Below are positions 16,252-23,869 of a stretch of 64,000 bases of DNA, one piece after another. The stretch is from Candidatus Saccharimonadota bacterium (GTDB taxonomy: Bacteria; Patescibacteriota; Saccharimonadia; Saccharimonadales; Saccharimonadaceae). Every line of letters begins with the position of its first letter. The stretch's first letter is position 1. The position numbers were made by a program, and so were the translations under genes. The stretch is from positions 22,805-86,804 of the forward strand of contig JAUNHY010000004.1 of assembly GCA_030523715.1 (NCBI GenBank), given 5' to 3'. The notes beneath the pieces are model-generated. The model saw only the letters and a program-made list of their open reading frames with translations, was not told the origin of the DNA and made no database searches.

Positions 16252-17556
16252 TTAGTCGCGATTGCGGAACGAAAAGAAGATTGGCGTACCGGTGAAATCG
16301 TAAGCTTCGCGCAGGCGGCGTTCAAGATAGCGTTTGTAGCTCCAGTGAAGGAGGCTGAGATTACTGCCATACACTACGAACCATGGTGGGCAAGAATCAG
16401 TCTGAACCATATAACGGAGTTTTGGATGGGTATTTTTGAGGCCAGCTGGTGGATGTGAGGTAACGGCATCCATGAGAAGTTTGTTGAGATCGGAGGTCTT
16501 AAGCTCGGCGTGGCGCGCCTTGTCGATTTGCTGGGCCAGCTCGAAAATCTTAGTAACATTTTTACCAGTAAGGCTAGAAGTCATAACGACCGGCGCAAAA
16601 GGTACGAAGTTGAAATCGTACTCGAGATTATCGAGGATTTCGTCTGAATCTTTGTGCTCAAGATCGGTTTTAGTGACAACAAGAATAATGCCTTTGCCGG
16701 CTTTAATAATTTCGCCAGCAAGAGATTGGTCGAGTTTGGAATGCGGCTCGGTGCTATCGATTAGGAGGCAGCAAACATCGGCTTCCTCGATGGCGGCGAG
16801 ACTGCGAAGCGCGGAAAATTTTTCGATGCCAACTTCGCGTTTGCCTGGTTTACGAAGACCAGCAGTATCGAGTAATTCAATAGTTTGTCCTTTGTATTTA
16901 AGCTCAGTGCGATTAATGTCGCGAGTGGTGCCACTTAGGTTGGCGACAATGGCCTGTTGTTTTTTAGCGAGCGAATTAAAGAGCGAACTTTTCCCTACAT
17001 TCGGGCGACCAATTAGCGCAAGTTTGAGTGATTTGTCTTTGGCGTCTGCTTTAGCATTAGTATTAAAACCAAGGCGCTTTAACTCGGCAAGAATTTTGGC
17101 GCGGAGTTCGTTGAGATTGAGTCCAGTAGTAGCGGAGACACAAAGCATATCTTGGATGCCGAGGCTATAAAACTCCTCTAGCGGCAAGGCTTCACCGAGG
17201 TCGGACTTATTGAGTAATAGCATGACTGGTTTGCCGGATTTGAGAGCTTTTTTGGCAATGAGTTTATCGTCGTGATTTGGGTATTTGGTTGCGTCCATAG
17301 CAATCAAAATCATGTCGGCGGAAGTAACGGCATCGTCGATTTGATCCTGAATGTGGGCTTCGAACTCGTCTTCGGCCTCTTTAAGACCGGCAGTATCGAT
17401 AAGGATATACTGATTCTCGACTTTGCCTACGACATTATCACGCGTAGTACCCGCTTCATGCGCAACAATTGCCTGCGATTTGCGAACGAGGCGATTAAAA
17501 AGACTAGATTTGCCAGCGTTGGTCTGGCCAATAATTGCAACTACGGGTAATTCCAT
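16252..17556 (-). CDS. der: Ribosome-assembly GTPase Der (EngA)
   Basis: A 434-aa tandem GTPase required for 50S subunit assembly. The first G domain has G1 IGQTNAGKSSLFN and G3 DTAGL. The second has GRPNVGKSSLFN, DTAGLRK and TKTDL. The C-terminal KH-like domain (~350-434) ends with VYGSNLSLLHWSYKRYLERRLREAYDFTGTPI, typical of Der (given here only as the landmark ending LREAYDFTGTPI). Length is normal for the family. The ATG is 6 nt after TGT-TAAAAT (17563-17568), predicting a leaderless mRNA. Upstream is an orphan divergent promoter. Confidence 0.96.
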   Translation of the reverse strand: MELPVVAIIGQTNAGKSSLFNRLVRKSQAIVAHEAGTTRDNVVGKVENQYILIDTAGLKEAEDEFEAHIQDQIDDAVTSADMILIAMDATKYPNHDDKLIAKKALKSGKPVMLLLNKSDLGEALPLEEFYSLGIQDMLCVSATTGLNLNELRAKILAELKRLGFNTNAKADAKDKSLKLALIGRPNVGKSSLFNSLAKKQQAIVANLSGTTRDINRTELKYKGQTIELLDTAGLRKPGKREVGIEKFSALRSLAAIEEADVCCLLIDSTEPHSKLDQSLAGEIIKAGKGIILVVTKTDLEHKDSDEILDNLEYDFNFVPFAPVVMTSSLTGKNVTKIFELAQQIDKARHAELKTSDLNKLLMDAVTSHPPAGLKNTHPKLRYMVQTDSCPPWFVVYGSNLSLLHWSYKRYLERRLREAYDFTGTPIFFSFRNRD

Positions 17557-17574
17557 AGCCCAATTTTAACAGAC

Positions 17575-17603
17575 TTGACAAAAATGCGCAAGTGTGATAT
17601 AAT
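17575..17603 (+). promoter_or_regulatory. Orphan promoter on the plus strand
   Basis: TTGACA (17575-17580), 17-bp spacer, TATAAT (17598-17603), almost identical to the promoters of the two L,D-transpeptidase genes, including CTTG-N11-CAAG and TGTGA before the -10. No plus-strand gene follows. The predicted transcript starts near 17610 and meets a terminator at once. Confidence 0.75.
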
Positions 17604-17615
17604 GGAGATATAGTT

Positions 17616-17635
17616 CCCCGAGAGGGGTATTTTTT
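17616..17635 (+). terminator. Terminator directly after the orphan promoter
   Basis: Tight hairpin CCCC-GAGA-GGGG followed by TATTTTTT. It would limit the transcript to about 25-30 nt. Confidence 0.7.
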
Positions 17636-18086
17636 ATTCCGCAGAATACTTAAGTGCCTGGAGGCGAAGACGGAAGAGGCGCCAGAAACAGAAAATGGCA
17701 ATATAGAGCAAGATGCCACAGAGACCGGCGAGCGTATCGATTAGAACGTCGCTAACTTGGGCGCTGCGACCAATGACGGTAATTTGGTGCACTTCGTCGA
17801 TAGCGCCATAGACGGTCGTGATAATGATTGGATAAACGACTAGATTATGGGTTGGGAAAGTGCTTGGGTTGAGCCCTTTTACGAAACTGCAGAGCGCATA
17901 ACCGAAAGCGCCGAAAAGAATAATATGCGCGAAGGTACGGGCGACCTCATTACTAAGGCCGAACATCTGCGCAATGCGGAGTGATTTTGCGTCGGATACA
18001 TCGCCGGTTTGCGAGGAAAAAATCCAAATAATAATTGCTATAACAATTGGGAAAATAATGCGCCAATAGCGACGAACGTAATACAT
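17634..18086 (-). CDS. VanZ-like membrane protein
   Basis: A 150-aa protein with four predicted transmembrane segments and VanZ-family features: WIFSSQTGD after the first helix, HIILFGAFGYAL, YGAIDEVHQITVIGRSAQVSDVLIDTLAG. The DE.HQ...R....D..D sequence is the family hallmark. VanZ proteins affect glycopeptide/lipoglycopeptide tolerance; the mechanism is unknown. ATG 18086 is chosen because TATAAT (18115-18120) lies upstream of it and overlaps an earlier in-frame ATG, and AGAGGAG provides a ribosome site. It diverges from tRNA-Glu. Confidence 0.85.
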   Translation of the reverse strand: MYYVRRYWRIIFPIVIAIIIWIFSSQTGDVSDAKSLRIAQMFGLSNEVARTFAHIILFGAFGYALCSFVKGLNPSTFPTHNLVVYPIIITTVYGAIDEVHQITVIGRSAQVSDVLIDTLAGLCGILLYIAIFCFWRLFRLRLQALKYSAE

Positions 18087-18114
18087 ATTTTTAATAACTC
18101 CTCTATCTGGCGTC

Positions 18115-18166
18115 ATTATACACCATGCCCTATCTGTTTGCAAAAGAGTGGTTTTTCTGTTAGAAT
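18115..18166. promoter_or_regulatory. Divergent promoters sharing one palindromic -35
   Basis: TTGCAA (18138-18143) is its own reverse complement. To the right, 17 bp away, is TAGAAT (18161-18166) for tRNA-Glu. To the left, 17 bp away on the other strand, is TATAAT (18115-18120) for the VanZ gene. The same hexamer therefore serves both directions with optimal spacing. Confidence 0.75.
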
Positions 18167-18176
18167 GAGTCCAGTT

Positions 18177-18253
18177 GGTCTCGTCGTCTAGTGGTCCAGG
18201 ACGTCTGGTTCTCATCCAGAAAATCGAGGGTTCGACTCCCTCCGAGATCACCA
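18177..18253 (+). tRNA. tRNA-Glu (CUC), CCA encoded
   Basis: Acceptor GGTCTCG pairs with CGAGATC, discriminator A, encoded CCA. Anticodon stem TCTGG/CCAGA with loop TTCTCAT, anticodon CTC at 18211-18213. T arm GAGGG-TTCGACT-CCCTC. It decodes GAG. Its cognate synthetase gltX is also in this window. Confidence 0.97.
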
Positions 18254-18268
18254 CATTTTAGCCAAAAT

Positions 18269-18289
18269 TGCCTATTTAGGCATTTTTTG
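18269..18289 (+). terminator. Terminator of tRNA-Glu
   Basis: TGCCTA-TT-TAGGCA followed by six T. From here to 18479 there is no gene; a GC-rich hairpin at 18404-18427 lacks a clear T-run. Confidence 0.8.
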
Positions 18290-18479
18290 TTGCTCGCTCG
18301 GTAACAGACCGCGCTTCGCATCAAGAAAATACCCAACTAGGCAATTTTCTTCTAAAATGGAATTTTCTCCGAGACCACGGATAAATATTTTCAGATATGA
18401 CGAATCCCCGGTGTTACCCGGGGATTACACAAACATGAGTTTTGGTCCAGAACGGACCCTAGAGAAGATAGAAGTGCGA

Positions 18480-20579
18480 TTAGAAAAGGTGCAGCGATGC
18501 GAAGATTGGTGAAAGTGTGTTTGCCACTGTAGACATCAGCTTGATTGCTATGTCGAGTGCCACTCCCACAACGTCCTTACGCGTATCGCCCACGGTGTCG
18601 CCCGCGACTGCGGCTTTATGCGCGGCAGAACCTTTGCCGAAGCCTTCCAGCTGACCGGATTCGATATACTTCTTTGCATTATCGAAAGCGCCACCGGAAT
18701 TGCCCATGAAGATTGCGCGCGGAATAGCCACGATGGTAGCACCAGCCAGAATACCGCCGACGAATTTGACGCCAAACAGTAAACCGCCGATGGCCGGAAC
18801 GAATAAAGCAAGTAATGACGGCACAAGCATTTTCTTCAAAGCTTGGCGTGCGGCCATGTCAATGCACTTATTGTAGTCCGGTTTCACAGTACCTTCGAGG
18901 ACGCCCGGAATCGAAAGTTGACGATCACCTTCTTCTGCCATCAGATAGGCAGAATCGATTGTGTGGTGCGTCAGAAGTGAAATAAAGTACTCGATGAAAG
19001 CACCGCCCAGAATTGCTCCTCCGATTACCATGAAGTCAGCCACGTTCAAATCCGGCGCTCCGGATGAGTAGCTGCCGACATAGGCAAAGATGAGCGAAAC
19101 TGTAGCAAAAGCGGCACTGCCAATGGCGAATCCCTTACCGATAGCAGCCGTAGTGTTACCAACGGCGTCTAATTTATCGGTAATGACACGAATATCGGCA
19201 TCGAGATGACAGCTTTCGGCGATACCGCCCGCATTGTCTGCGATCGGTCCGAAAGCGTCGATGGATACGGTTGTACCAACGAAGCTCAGCATACCAAGTG
19301 CTGCAATGGCAATACCGTAGATGCCGCACAGAATACCTGAAATAATCAATGCGAGAACAATCGTGCCCATTGGTAACAGACACGAGCGAGAGCCGATGGC
19401 ATCACCTTCCGTGATGACAAATGCTTCGCCTTCGGTAGCCATCTTGGCAAGTCGTTTGACTGGGTTAAAATCGGTACTGGTGTAGTATTCAGTGATTTTT
19501 CCGATTGCCACACCACTAGCGATGCCGAGTACGCTCGCAATCCACGGAGACATCCATCCAACTAAGAAGCTATCGTAGACTTCAACGTTGCCGAAGACAA
19601 TTTTCGACGCGAAGAAGCCAACGAAAATGACGACAGCCGCAGAAATATATGTGGCCATGTCGAGTTCTTTAGAAGGGTTTTTGCCTGCCTTGTGGGCCAA
19701 AGCGAACATAATACCGGCGACGCTGCCGATTAGGCCTGCACCCGCGATGATGACTGGGAAAATGCTGGTTGCTTTAAACAATGCTTCATTTGTACTACCG
19801 GTAGCCAGAGAAGCTGCGATAAGCATGCATGCGACGATGGTTGCGACGAAACTTTCCAACAAGTCGGAACAGTTTCCGGCAATATCGTTAACCATATCAC
19901 CGATGAAATCGGCGATAGTGTTCGGCATACGGCTATCGTCTTCTGGTAGGTCGTGACGGATTTTTGCGACGATGTCTGCAGAAATGTCCGCCGCCTTCGT
20001 GTAGTTACCGCCCGCAATACGATTGAACATCGCGACAAGCGAGCATCCCAACGAATATGTCGTCAGGCGCATGATGCTTGGATTGCAACTGAACGAAACA
20101 ATGAGTCCACCGCCCGTTGCGCCAAGCTTGACTCCACCAAAGATGAGCAGTGTCAGCATCAGTCCCAGCAATCCGAAAGCCGGTACGCTGAGCCCGCTGA
20201 TACTGCCTCCTCTGAGAGCCGTTTGAGTGGTCGGTCCAATATCCTTGGTTTCGCGCGCGGTGTTGGTAGTACGCACATTGGCGTAAGTTGCGCTACGCAT
20301 ACCAATAATACAGGCCAGACTGCTCATGATTGCCCCTAGGACGAAAGTAATGCCACTAGTTTTCTCGATGAAACATGAGAAAATGGCGGCAACAATGATG
20401 ATAACCGGAATGATGATCTTGTATTCGGCACGCATGAACGTACGCGCTCCGCGACGAATGATGCCGGATATGTCAACCATTTCTTCCGTGCCTTCATTCA
20501 TGCGACGTAATCGAACGTGATTAATTGCCACATAAACAAGGGCGAGCACTGCAATGATGACGACTGAGAAATACACCAT
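18480..20579 (-). CDS. hppA: Membrane-bound ion-pumping pyrophosphatase
   Basis: A 699-aa, roughly 16-helix pump that uses pyrophosphate hydrolysis to export H+ or Na+. Visible motifs: a GGNYTKAADISADIVAK-like substrate loop (190-206), PEDDSRMPNTIADFIGDMVND with the three spaced Asp, DAFGPIADNAGGIAE, GNTTAAIGKGFAIGSAA and HKAAVAGDTVGDTRKD near the end. Ala after GNTTA is the K+-dependent signature. In the DX7KXE signature the final Glu is Arg (R208), a missing key residue. There is a strong GAGGAGG ribosome site and C-ending codons are frequent. H+ versus Na+ specificity cannot be decided here. Confidence 0.93.
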   Translation of the reverse strand: MVYFSVVIIAVLALVYVAINHVRLRRMNEGTEEMVDISGIIRRGARTFMRAEYKIIIPVIIIVAAIFSCFIEKTSGITFVLGAIMSSLACIIGMRSATYANVRTTNTARETKDIGPTTQTALRGGSISGLSVPAFGLLGLMLTLLIFGGVKLGATGGGLIVSFSCNPSIMRLTTYSLGCSLVAMFNRIAGGNYTKAADISADIVAKIRHDLPEDDSRMPNTIADFIGDMVNDIAGNCSDLLESFVATIVACMLIAASLATGSTNEALFKATSIFPVIIAGAGLIGSVAGIMFALAHKAGKNPSKELDMATYISAAVVIFVGFFASKIVFGNVEVYDSFLVGWMSPWIASVLGIASGVAIGKITEYYTSTDFNPVKRLAKMATEGEAFVITEGDAIGSRSCLLPMGTIVLALIISGILCGIYGIAIAALGMLSFVGTTVSIDAFGPIADNAGGIAESCHLDADIRVITDKLDAVGNTTAAIGKGFAIGSAAFATVSLIFAYVGSYSSGAPDLNVADFMVIGGAILGGAFIEYFISLLTHHTIDSAYLMAEEGDRQLSIPGVLEGTVKPDYNKCIDMAARQALKKMLVPSLLALFVPAIGGLLFGVKFVGGILAGATIVAIPRAIFMGNSGGAFDNAKKYIESGQLEGFGKGSAAHKAAVAGDTVGDTRKDVVGVALDIAIKLMSTVANTLSPIFASLHLF

Positions 20580-20645
20580 AGAATCAACCTCCTCTGATAA
20601 GGTGCAAGGGATATATTATCCCCGAGGGCAGAAAGATTTACCCTC

Positions 20646-20684
20646 AAAAAAATCACATGCTCCTCCCTTCAGCAGCATGCGATT
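20646..20684 (-). terminator. Terminator of the HerA-like gene
   Basis: Imperfect stem AATCACATGCT / AGCATGCGATT, with seven T on the minus strand after it. It lies about 50 nt past the HerA-like stop codon. Confidence 0.65.
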
Positions 20685-20736
20685 TAGATTATATGACTTT
20701 CTATAGATTTTTCAAGAGGCATTCAAGGGGTGGCAT

Positions 20737-22371
20737 CTATTTAAAGATGTTCTTAAGGGTACTTTTAATGCCTTTAGAAATGCCGCTCGAAATTGCGTTC
20801 GTGACGCCGCGTTGTACGCCGGTCGTGACGGTTTTTTCGATTTTGCCACCTAGGCTATTGGCCTTTTTCTTGGCCGCAAGCGCCTCCTGCTGCTTTTGGA
20901 TGGCCAACTTTTGGCGTTCTTCGGCGGTTTTGGCACGCGCTTCGGCAGCGGCTTGGCGCTCGGCTTCGCGAGCGGCCTTAGCCTCTTCTTTGCGCTGCTT
21001 TTCTTCTTCTTTTGCCTTGGCGGCTGCGGCTTTTTCTTCCTGAACCTTCTTTTCCTCTTCGGCTTTTGCGGCAGCTTTTTCTTCGTTATGTTTAGAGATT
21101 TTCTCGTGGGCGGATTCGTTATCGATTGCTTCATCGTATTTACCGCAGAGGTCGCTGTTGTTAATAATCTTCATACGAACCATATCGTTAATGGCACCCA
21201 TATAACTTTGTGGTGGCAAAATTGTGGCACGCTCGACAATCTCTGGCGCGCCTTTTTCGTTCTGGAAGGAGATAAGGGCTTCGCCGGTGCCGAGTTCGGA
21301 AATAGCATCTTGCGTGTTGAATTTTGGATTAGTGCGGAAGGCATCAGCGGCGGCCTTGATAATCTTCTGCTCGCTTGGCGTATAGGCACGAAGAGCGTGC
21401 TGGACGCGGTTGCCGAGCTGGGCGAGAATCTCGTCTGGCACATCAGTTGGGTTCTGTGACACGAAATAAAGACCAATACCGCGCGAGCGAATCAGCTTTA
21501 CTACTTGAACGATGCATTTGAGACGATAGCTTGGCATGCCATTGAATAACAGATGTGCCTCATCGAAGAAGAAGACCATCTTTGGTTTGTCGAGATCGCC
21601 GACTTCCGGAGAGCTCGCAAAGAGCGTGTTGAGCAGCCAAAGCAGGAACGATGCGTAAAGGTCCGGACTTTGGAAGAGTTCAACGGCGTGAAGGATATTA
21701 ATGATGCCGTGGCCGTCGCTATCTGCGCTGAAGAAATCGTGAATATCAAGCGCTGGTTCGCCAAAGAACTTATCGGCGCCTTGTTTTTCGAGTGCGAGTA
21801 AGCTGCGCTGGATAACACCAATACTTTGCGTGGTAATATTTCCATATTTGGTAATGTATTTGTCTTTGTTTTCGGCGACGTATTGAAGAGTCGAGCGTAA
21901 ATCAGCGAGATTAATTAGCTCAAGACCTTCGTCTTTGGCGACCTCGAACACGATGGCTAAGTTGCCTTCCTGGGCTTCTGAGAGGCCCAGCATCATCGAT
22001 AGAATGTCGGAACCGACACTGGATATGGTCGTGCGAATTGGGTGGCCATTTTCGCCATATAAATCCCAAAAGCGAACTGGGAATTTCTTGCACTCGTAGC
22101 CGTATTGTTCAAGGCCGAGTTTGGTAACGCGTTTCTGGATGTTTTCGTTAAAGTCGCCCTCAATGGCGGTGCCGGCCAAATCGCCCTTCACGTCGGCGAG
22201 GAAGACTGGTACACCGGCATCCGAAAAGCTTTCCGCCATTACTTTAAGAGTAATAGTTTTACCGGTACCGCTAGCGCCCGTAATAAGGCCGTGGCGGTTA
22301 GCCATATTTAAGAGAATGGAGAGCTCTTTATCTTCATTCTTGCCCACTAAAATTTTGTCGTTGGTATACAT
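20737..22371 (-). CDS. HerA-like ATPase (DUF853 / YjgR type) with coiled coil
   Basis: A 544-aa protein. The P-loop GLITGASGTGKTITLKVMAES is near residue 30-38 (GASGTGKT), FLADVKGDLAG follows, Walker B is MVFFFDEAHLLF, and FVSQNPTDVPDEILAQLGNRVQHALRAYTP carries the sensor part (landmarks SQNPTDVP and GNRVQHALRA). This is the DUF853 family of HerA-FtsK ATPases; substrate unknown. Residues ~430-510 form an Ala/Glu/Lys/Arg coiled coil, followed by a basic C-terminal helix. TACAAT about 30 nt upstream gives a short leader. It is separated by a terminator from the next gene. Confidence 0.85.
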   Translation of the reverse strand: MYTNDKILVGKNEDKELSILLNMANRHGLITGASGTGKTITLKVMAESFSDAGVPVFLADVKGDLAGTAIEGDFNENIQKRVTKLGLEQYGYECKKFPVRFWDLYGENGHPIRTTISSVGSDILSMMLGLSEAQEGNLAIVFEVAKDEGLELINLADLRSTLQYVAENKDKYITKYGNITTQSIGVIQRSLLALEKQGADKFFGEPALDIHDFFSADSDGHGIINILHAVELFQSPDLYASFLLWLLNTLFASSPEVGDLDKPKMVFFFDEAHLLFNGMPSYRLKCIVQVVKLIRSRGIGLYFVSQNPTDVPDEILAQLGNRVQHALRAYTPSEQKIIKAAADAFRTNPKFNTQDAISELGTGEALISFQNEKGAPEIVERATILPPQSYMGAINDMVRMKIINNSDLCGKYDEAIDNESAHEKISKHNEEKAAAKAEEEKKVQEEKAAAAKAKEEEKQRKEEAKAAREAERQAAAEARAKTAEERQKLAIQKQQEALAAKKKANSLGGKIEKTVTTGVQRGVTNAISSGISKGIKSTLKNIFK

Positions 22372-22407
22372 AGAAAATCTCGCTGTTAATTAATTCTATT
22401 GTAGCAT

Positions 22408-22436
22408 CAAAAAGCACCCCTTATAGAGTGCTTTTA
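22408..22436 (-). terminator. Terminator of the acidic-protein operon
   Basis: AAAAAGCAC...GTGCTTTT hairpin just after the stop codon of the acidic protein. Confidence 0.75.
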
Positions 22437-22439
22437 GTT

Positions 22440-23852
22440 TTAGGCGAAAATGGATTGACGATCGCCCTTCTCTAAGTCTTTGAGCTCTGGATAATTATCC
22501 GAGTTAAATTCGTCGTCGCCGCCCTCATGTGGTTTACCGTCGTCTTTTTTCTCTTCCTCGGCTGCCTCTTCTGATTCGGCGGCATCAGCTTCGCTCTGGG
22601 CTTCCGAAACGGCGGTTTTGGCCTCTTCGGATAGCTTACGGGCTTGAGCAACTTTTTCGGAAACTTCCGTGCCGGATTCGGTGGCACTATTTTCGGCCGT
22701 ATCAATTAATGTGTCGAGTTCGGCGGCTGCTTGGGTGAATTCGGCGCTTTGCGTATCGGCCGTAGCGGAACCATTTTCAATAGCCGAAGCTGTATCGGCA
22801 GCCTTTTCTTTAACTGCTAAGGCGGTTGCGGCGGCGTCAACGGCGAGCTTTTCGGCTGTGGCCGCTTCTTCCTCGGCGGATTCTGGCGACCCGTCGGTGC
22901 CAGATTCAGCGACATCGTTGGCGATATCGGCTTTCATGTCTGCGACTTCGTCGGCAATATCTACGCCATCGCCTTCGAGTTTGCTACCAATGCTATTTAA
23001 ATCGATTGAGCCTTTGCCGGAGTTTTCAGCAACGGCTTGTGCGACGAGGTTGTCGCTATCGTAACGAGTTTCGGCTTCTGGTAAATCAGACATGGCGCCG
23101 TCTGGTGCGGTAACCTCTGTAACAGCTTGAGCTTGAGCACGTTGTTCTTCTGGTGATAAAGGCTGAAAGCTGGATGTATCATTATCGCCAGCATTAAAAT
23201 GCTGAATTTCGGTCGATGGAGCTGGTTGCTGCTCGGCAGTGGTTTCTTCTTCGCCGGCTTCCTCTGGCGCTCTACTATCGTCGCCGCCCTCGCCATCTTT
23301 GGCCATCTGTGCAGCGGTATGAACATTCTCAACAAAGTCGGCAACCTGATTAATGCCAACACCTTCATTGAGGCCTTGTTCGGTGATGGTGATAGCGTCG
23401 GTAACGGCGTCTGCTACGACTGCGCCGGCCGGCGTTAGGGTTTTCATATTTTCGATAGTGGCATCGGTACTAGTCTGATTGACGTCTTGGCCAGGCTTGG
23501 CGTCGGTGTGCTTAAACTTCCTTCTTGGGCCACCTTTGCCGTCTTCGTCTTGCTCGGATTCTGGCTGCTCTTCCAGGTCTGCCTCTTCACTTTCGACGGC
23601 CTCTTCTGGGGTTTCTTGCGCAGCTTCAGTGGCAGCAGCTTCAGCAACAATTTCGGTGGCGACATTTGGATCACCGGCGGCAATTGCAGATTCGGCAGCA
23701 GCCTGAGCAACATCTGGAGCTACTTCGTGGTCATCCATCGCGGCGGCCCATTTATCTGCCATCTCTTGCTGTTGAGGCGAGAGCTCTTTATTCTCGGCTT
23801 TTGCTTTTTCTAATGATTCTGGATTGTATGCTGGGTCGTAGCCACCAAACAT
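22440..23852 (-). CDS. Very acidic, Ala/Glu-rich 470-aa protein of unknown function
   Basis: Not recognised. The product is dominated by Ala, Glu, Asp, Ser and Thr in helical, repeat-like stretches (AAAESAIAAGDPN, EAAATEAAQETPEEAVESEE, TAEKLAVDAAATALAVKEKA). It has no signal peptide and no membrane segment. A basic insert (GGPRRKFKH) lies near residue 115 and the end is KGDRQSIFA. It is probably disordered or coiled coil. ATG 23852 is chosen because GGAAAGGAAC lies just upstream and the longer frame has no site. It follows the DUF3048 gene by 17 bp, probably the same operon, suggesting an envelope-related role. Confidence 0.7.
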   Translation of the reverse strand: MFGGYDPAYNPESLEKAKAENKELSPQQQEMADKWAAAMDDHEVAPDVAQAAAESAIAAGDPNVATEIVAEAAATEAAQETPEEAVESEEADLEEQPESEQDEDGKGGPRRKFKHTDAKPGQDVNQTSTDATIENMKTLTPAGAVVADAVTDAITITEQGLNEGVGINQVADFVENVHTAAQMAKDGEGGDDSRAPEEAGEEETTAEQQPAPSTEIQHFNAGDNDTSSFQPLSPEEQRAQAQAVTEVTAPDGAMSDLPEAETRYDSDNLVAQAVAENSGKGSIDLNSIGSKLEGDGVDIADEVADMKADIANDVAESGTDGSPESAEEEAATAEKLAVDAAATALAVKEKAADTASAIENGSATADTQSAEFTQAAAELDTLIDTAENSATESGTEVSEKVAQARKLSEEAKTAVSEAQSEADAAESEEAAEEEKKDDGKPHEGGDDEFNSDNYPELKDLEKGDRQSIFA

Positions 23853-23869
23853 TGTCTTGTTCCTTTCCT

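Noticed and set aside
18404..18427. Hairpin AATCCCCGG...CCGGGGATT as the terminator of the pyrophosphatase gene
   Set aside because: The stem is good but no clear T-run follows on either strand, so it is only mentioned as a possible weak or factor-dependent end.
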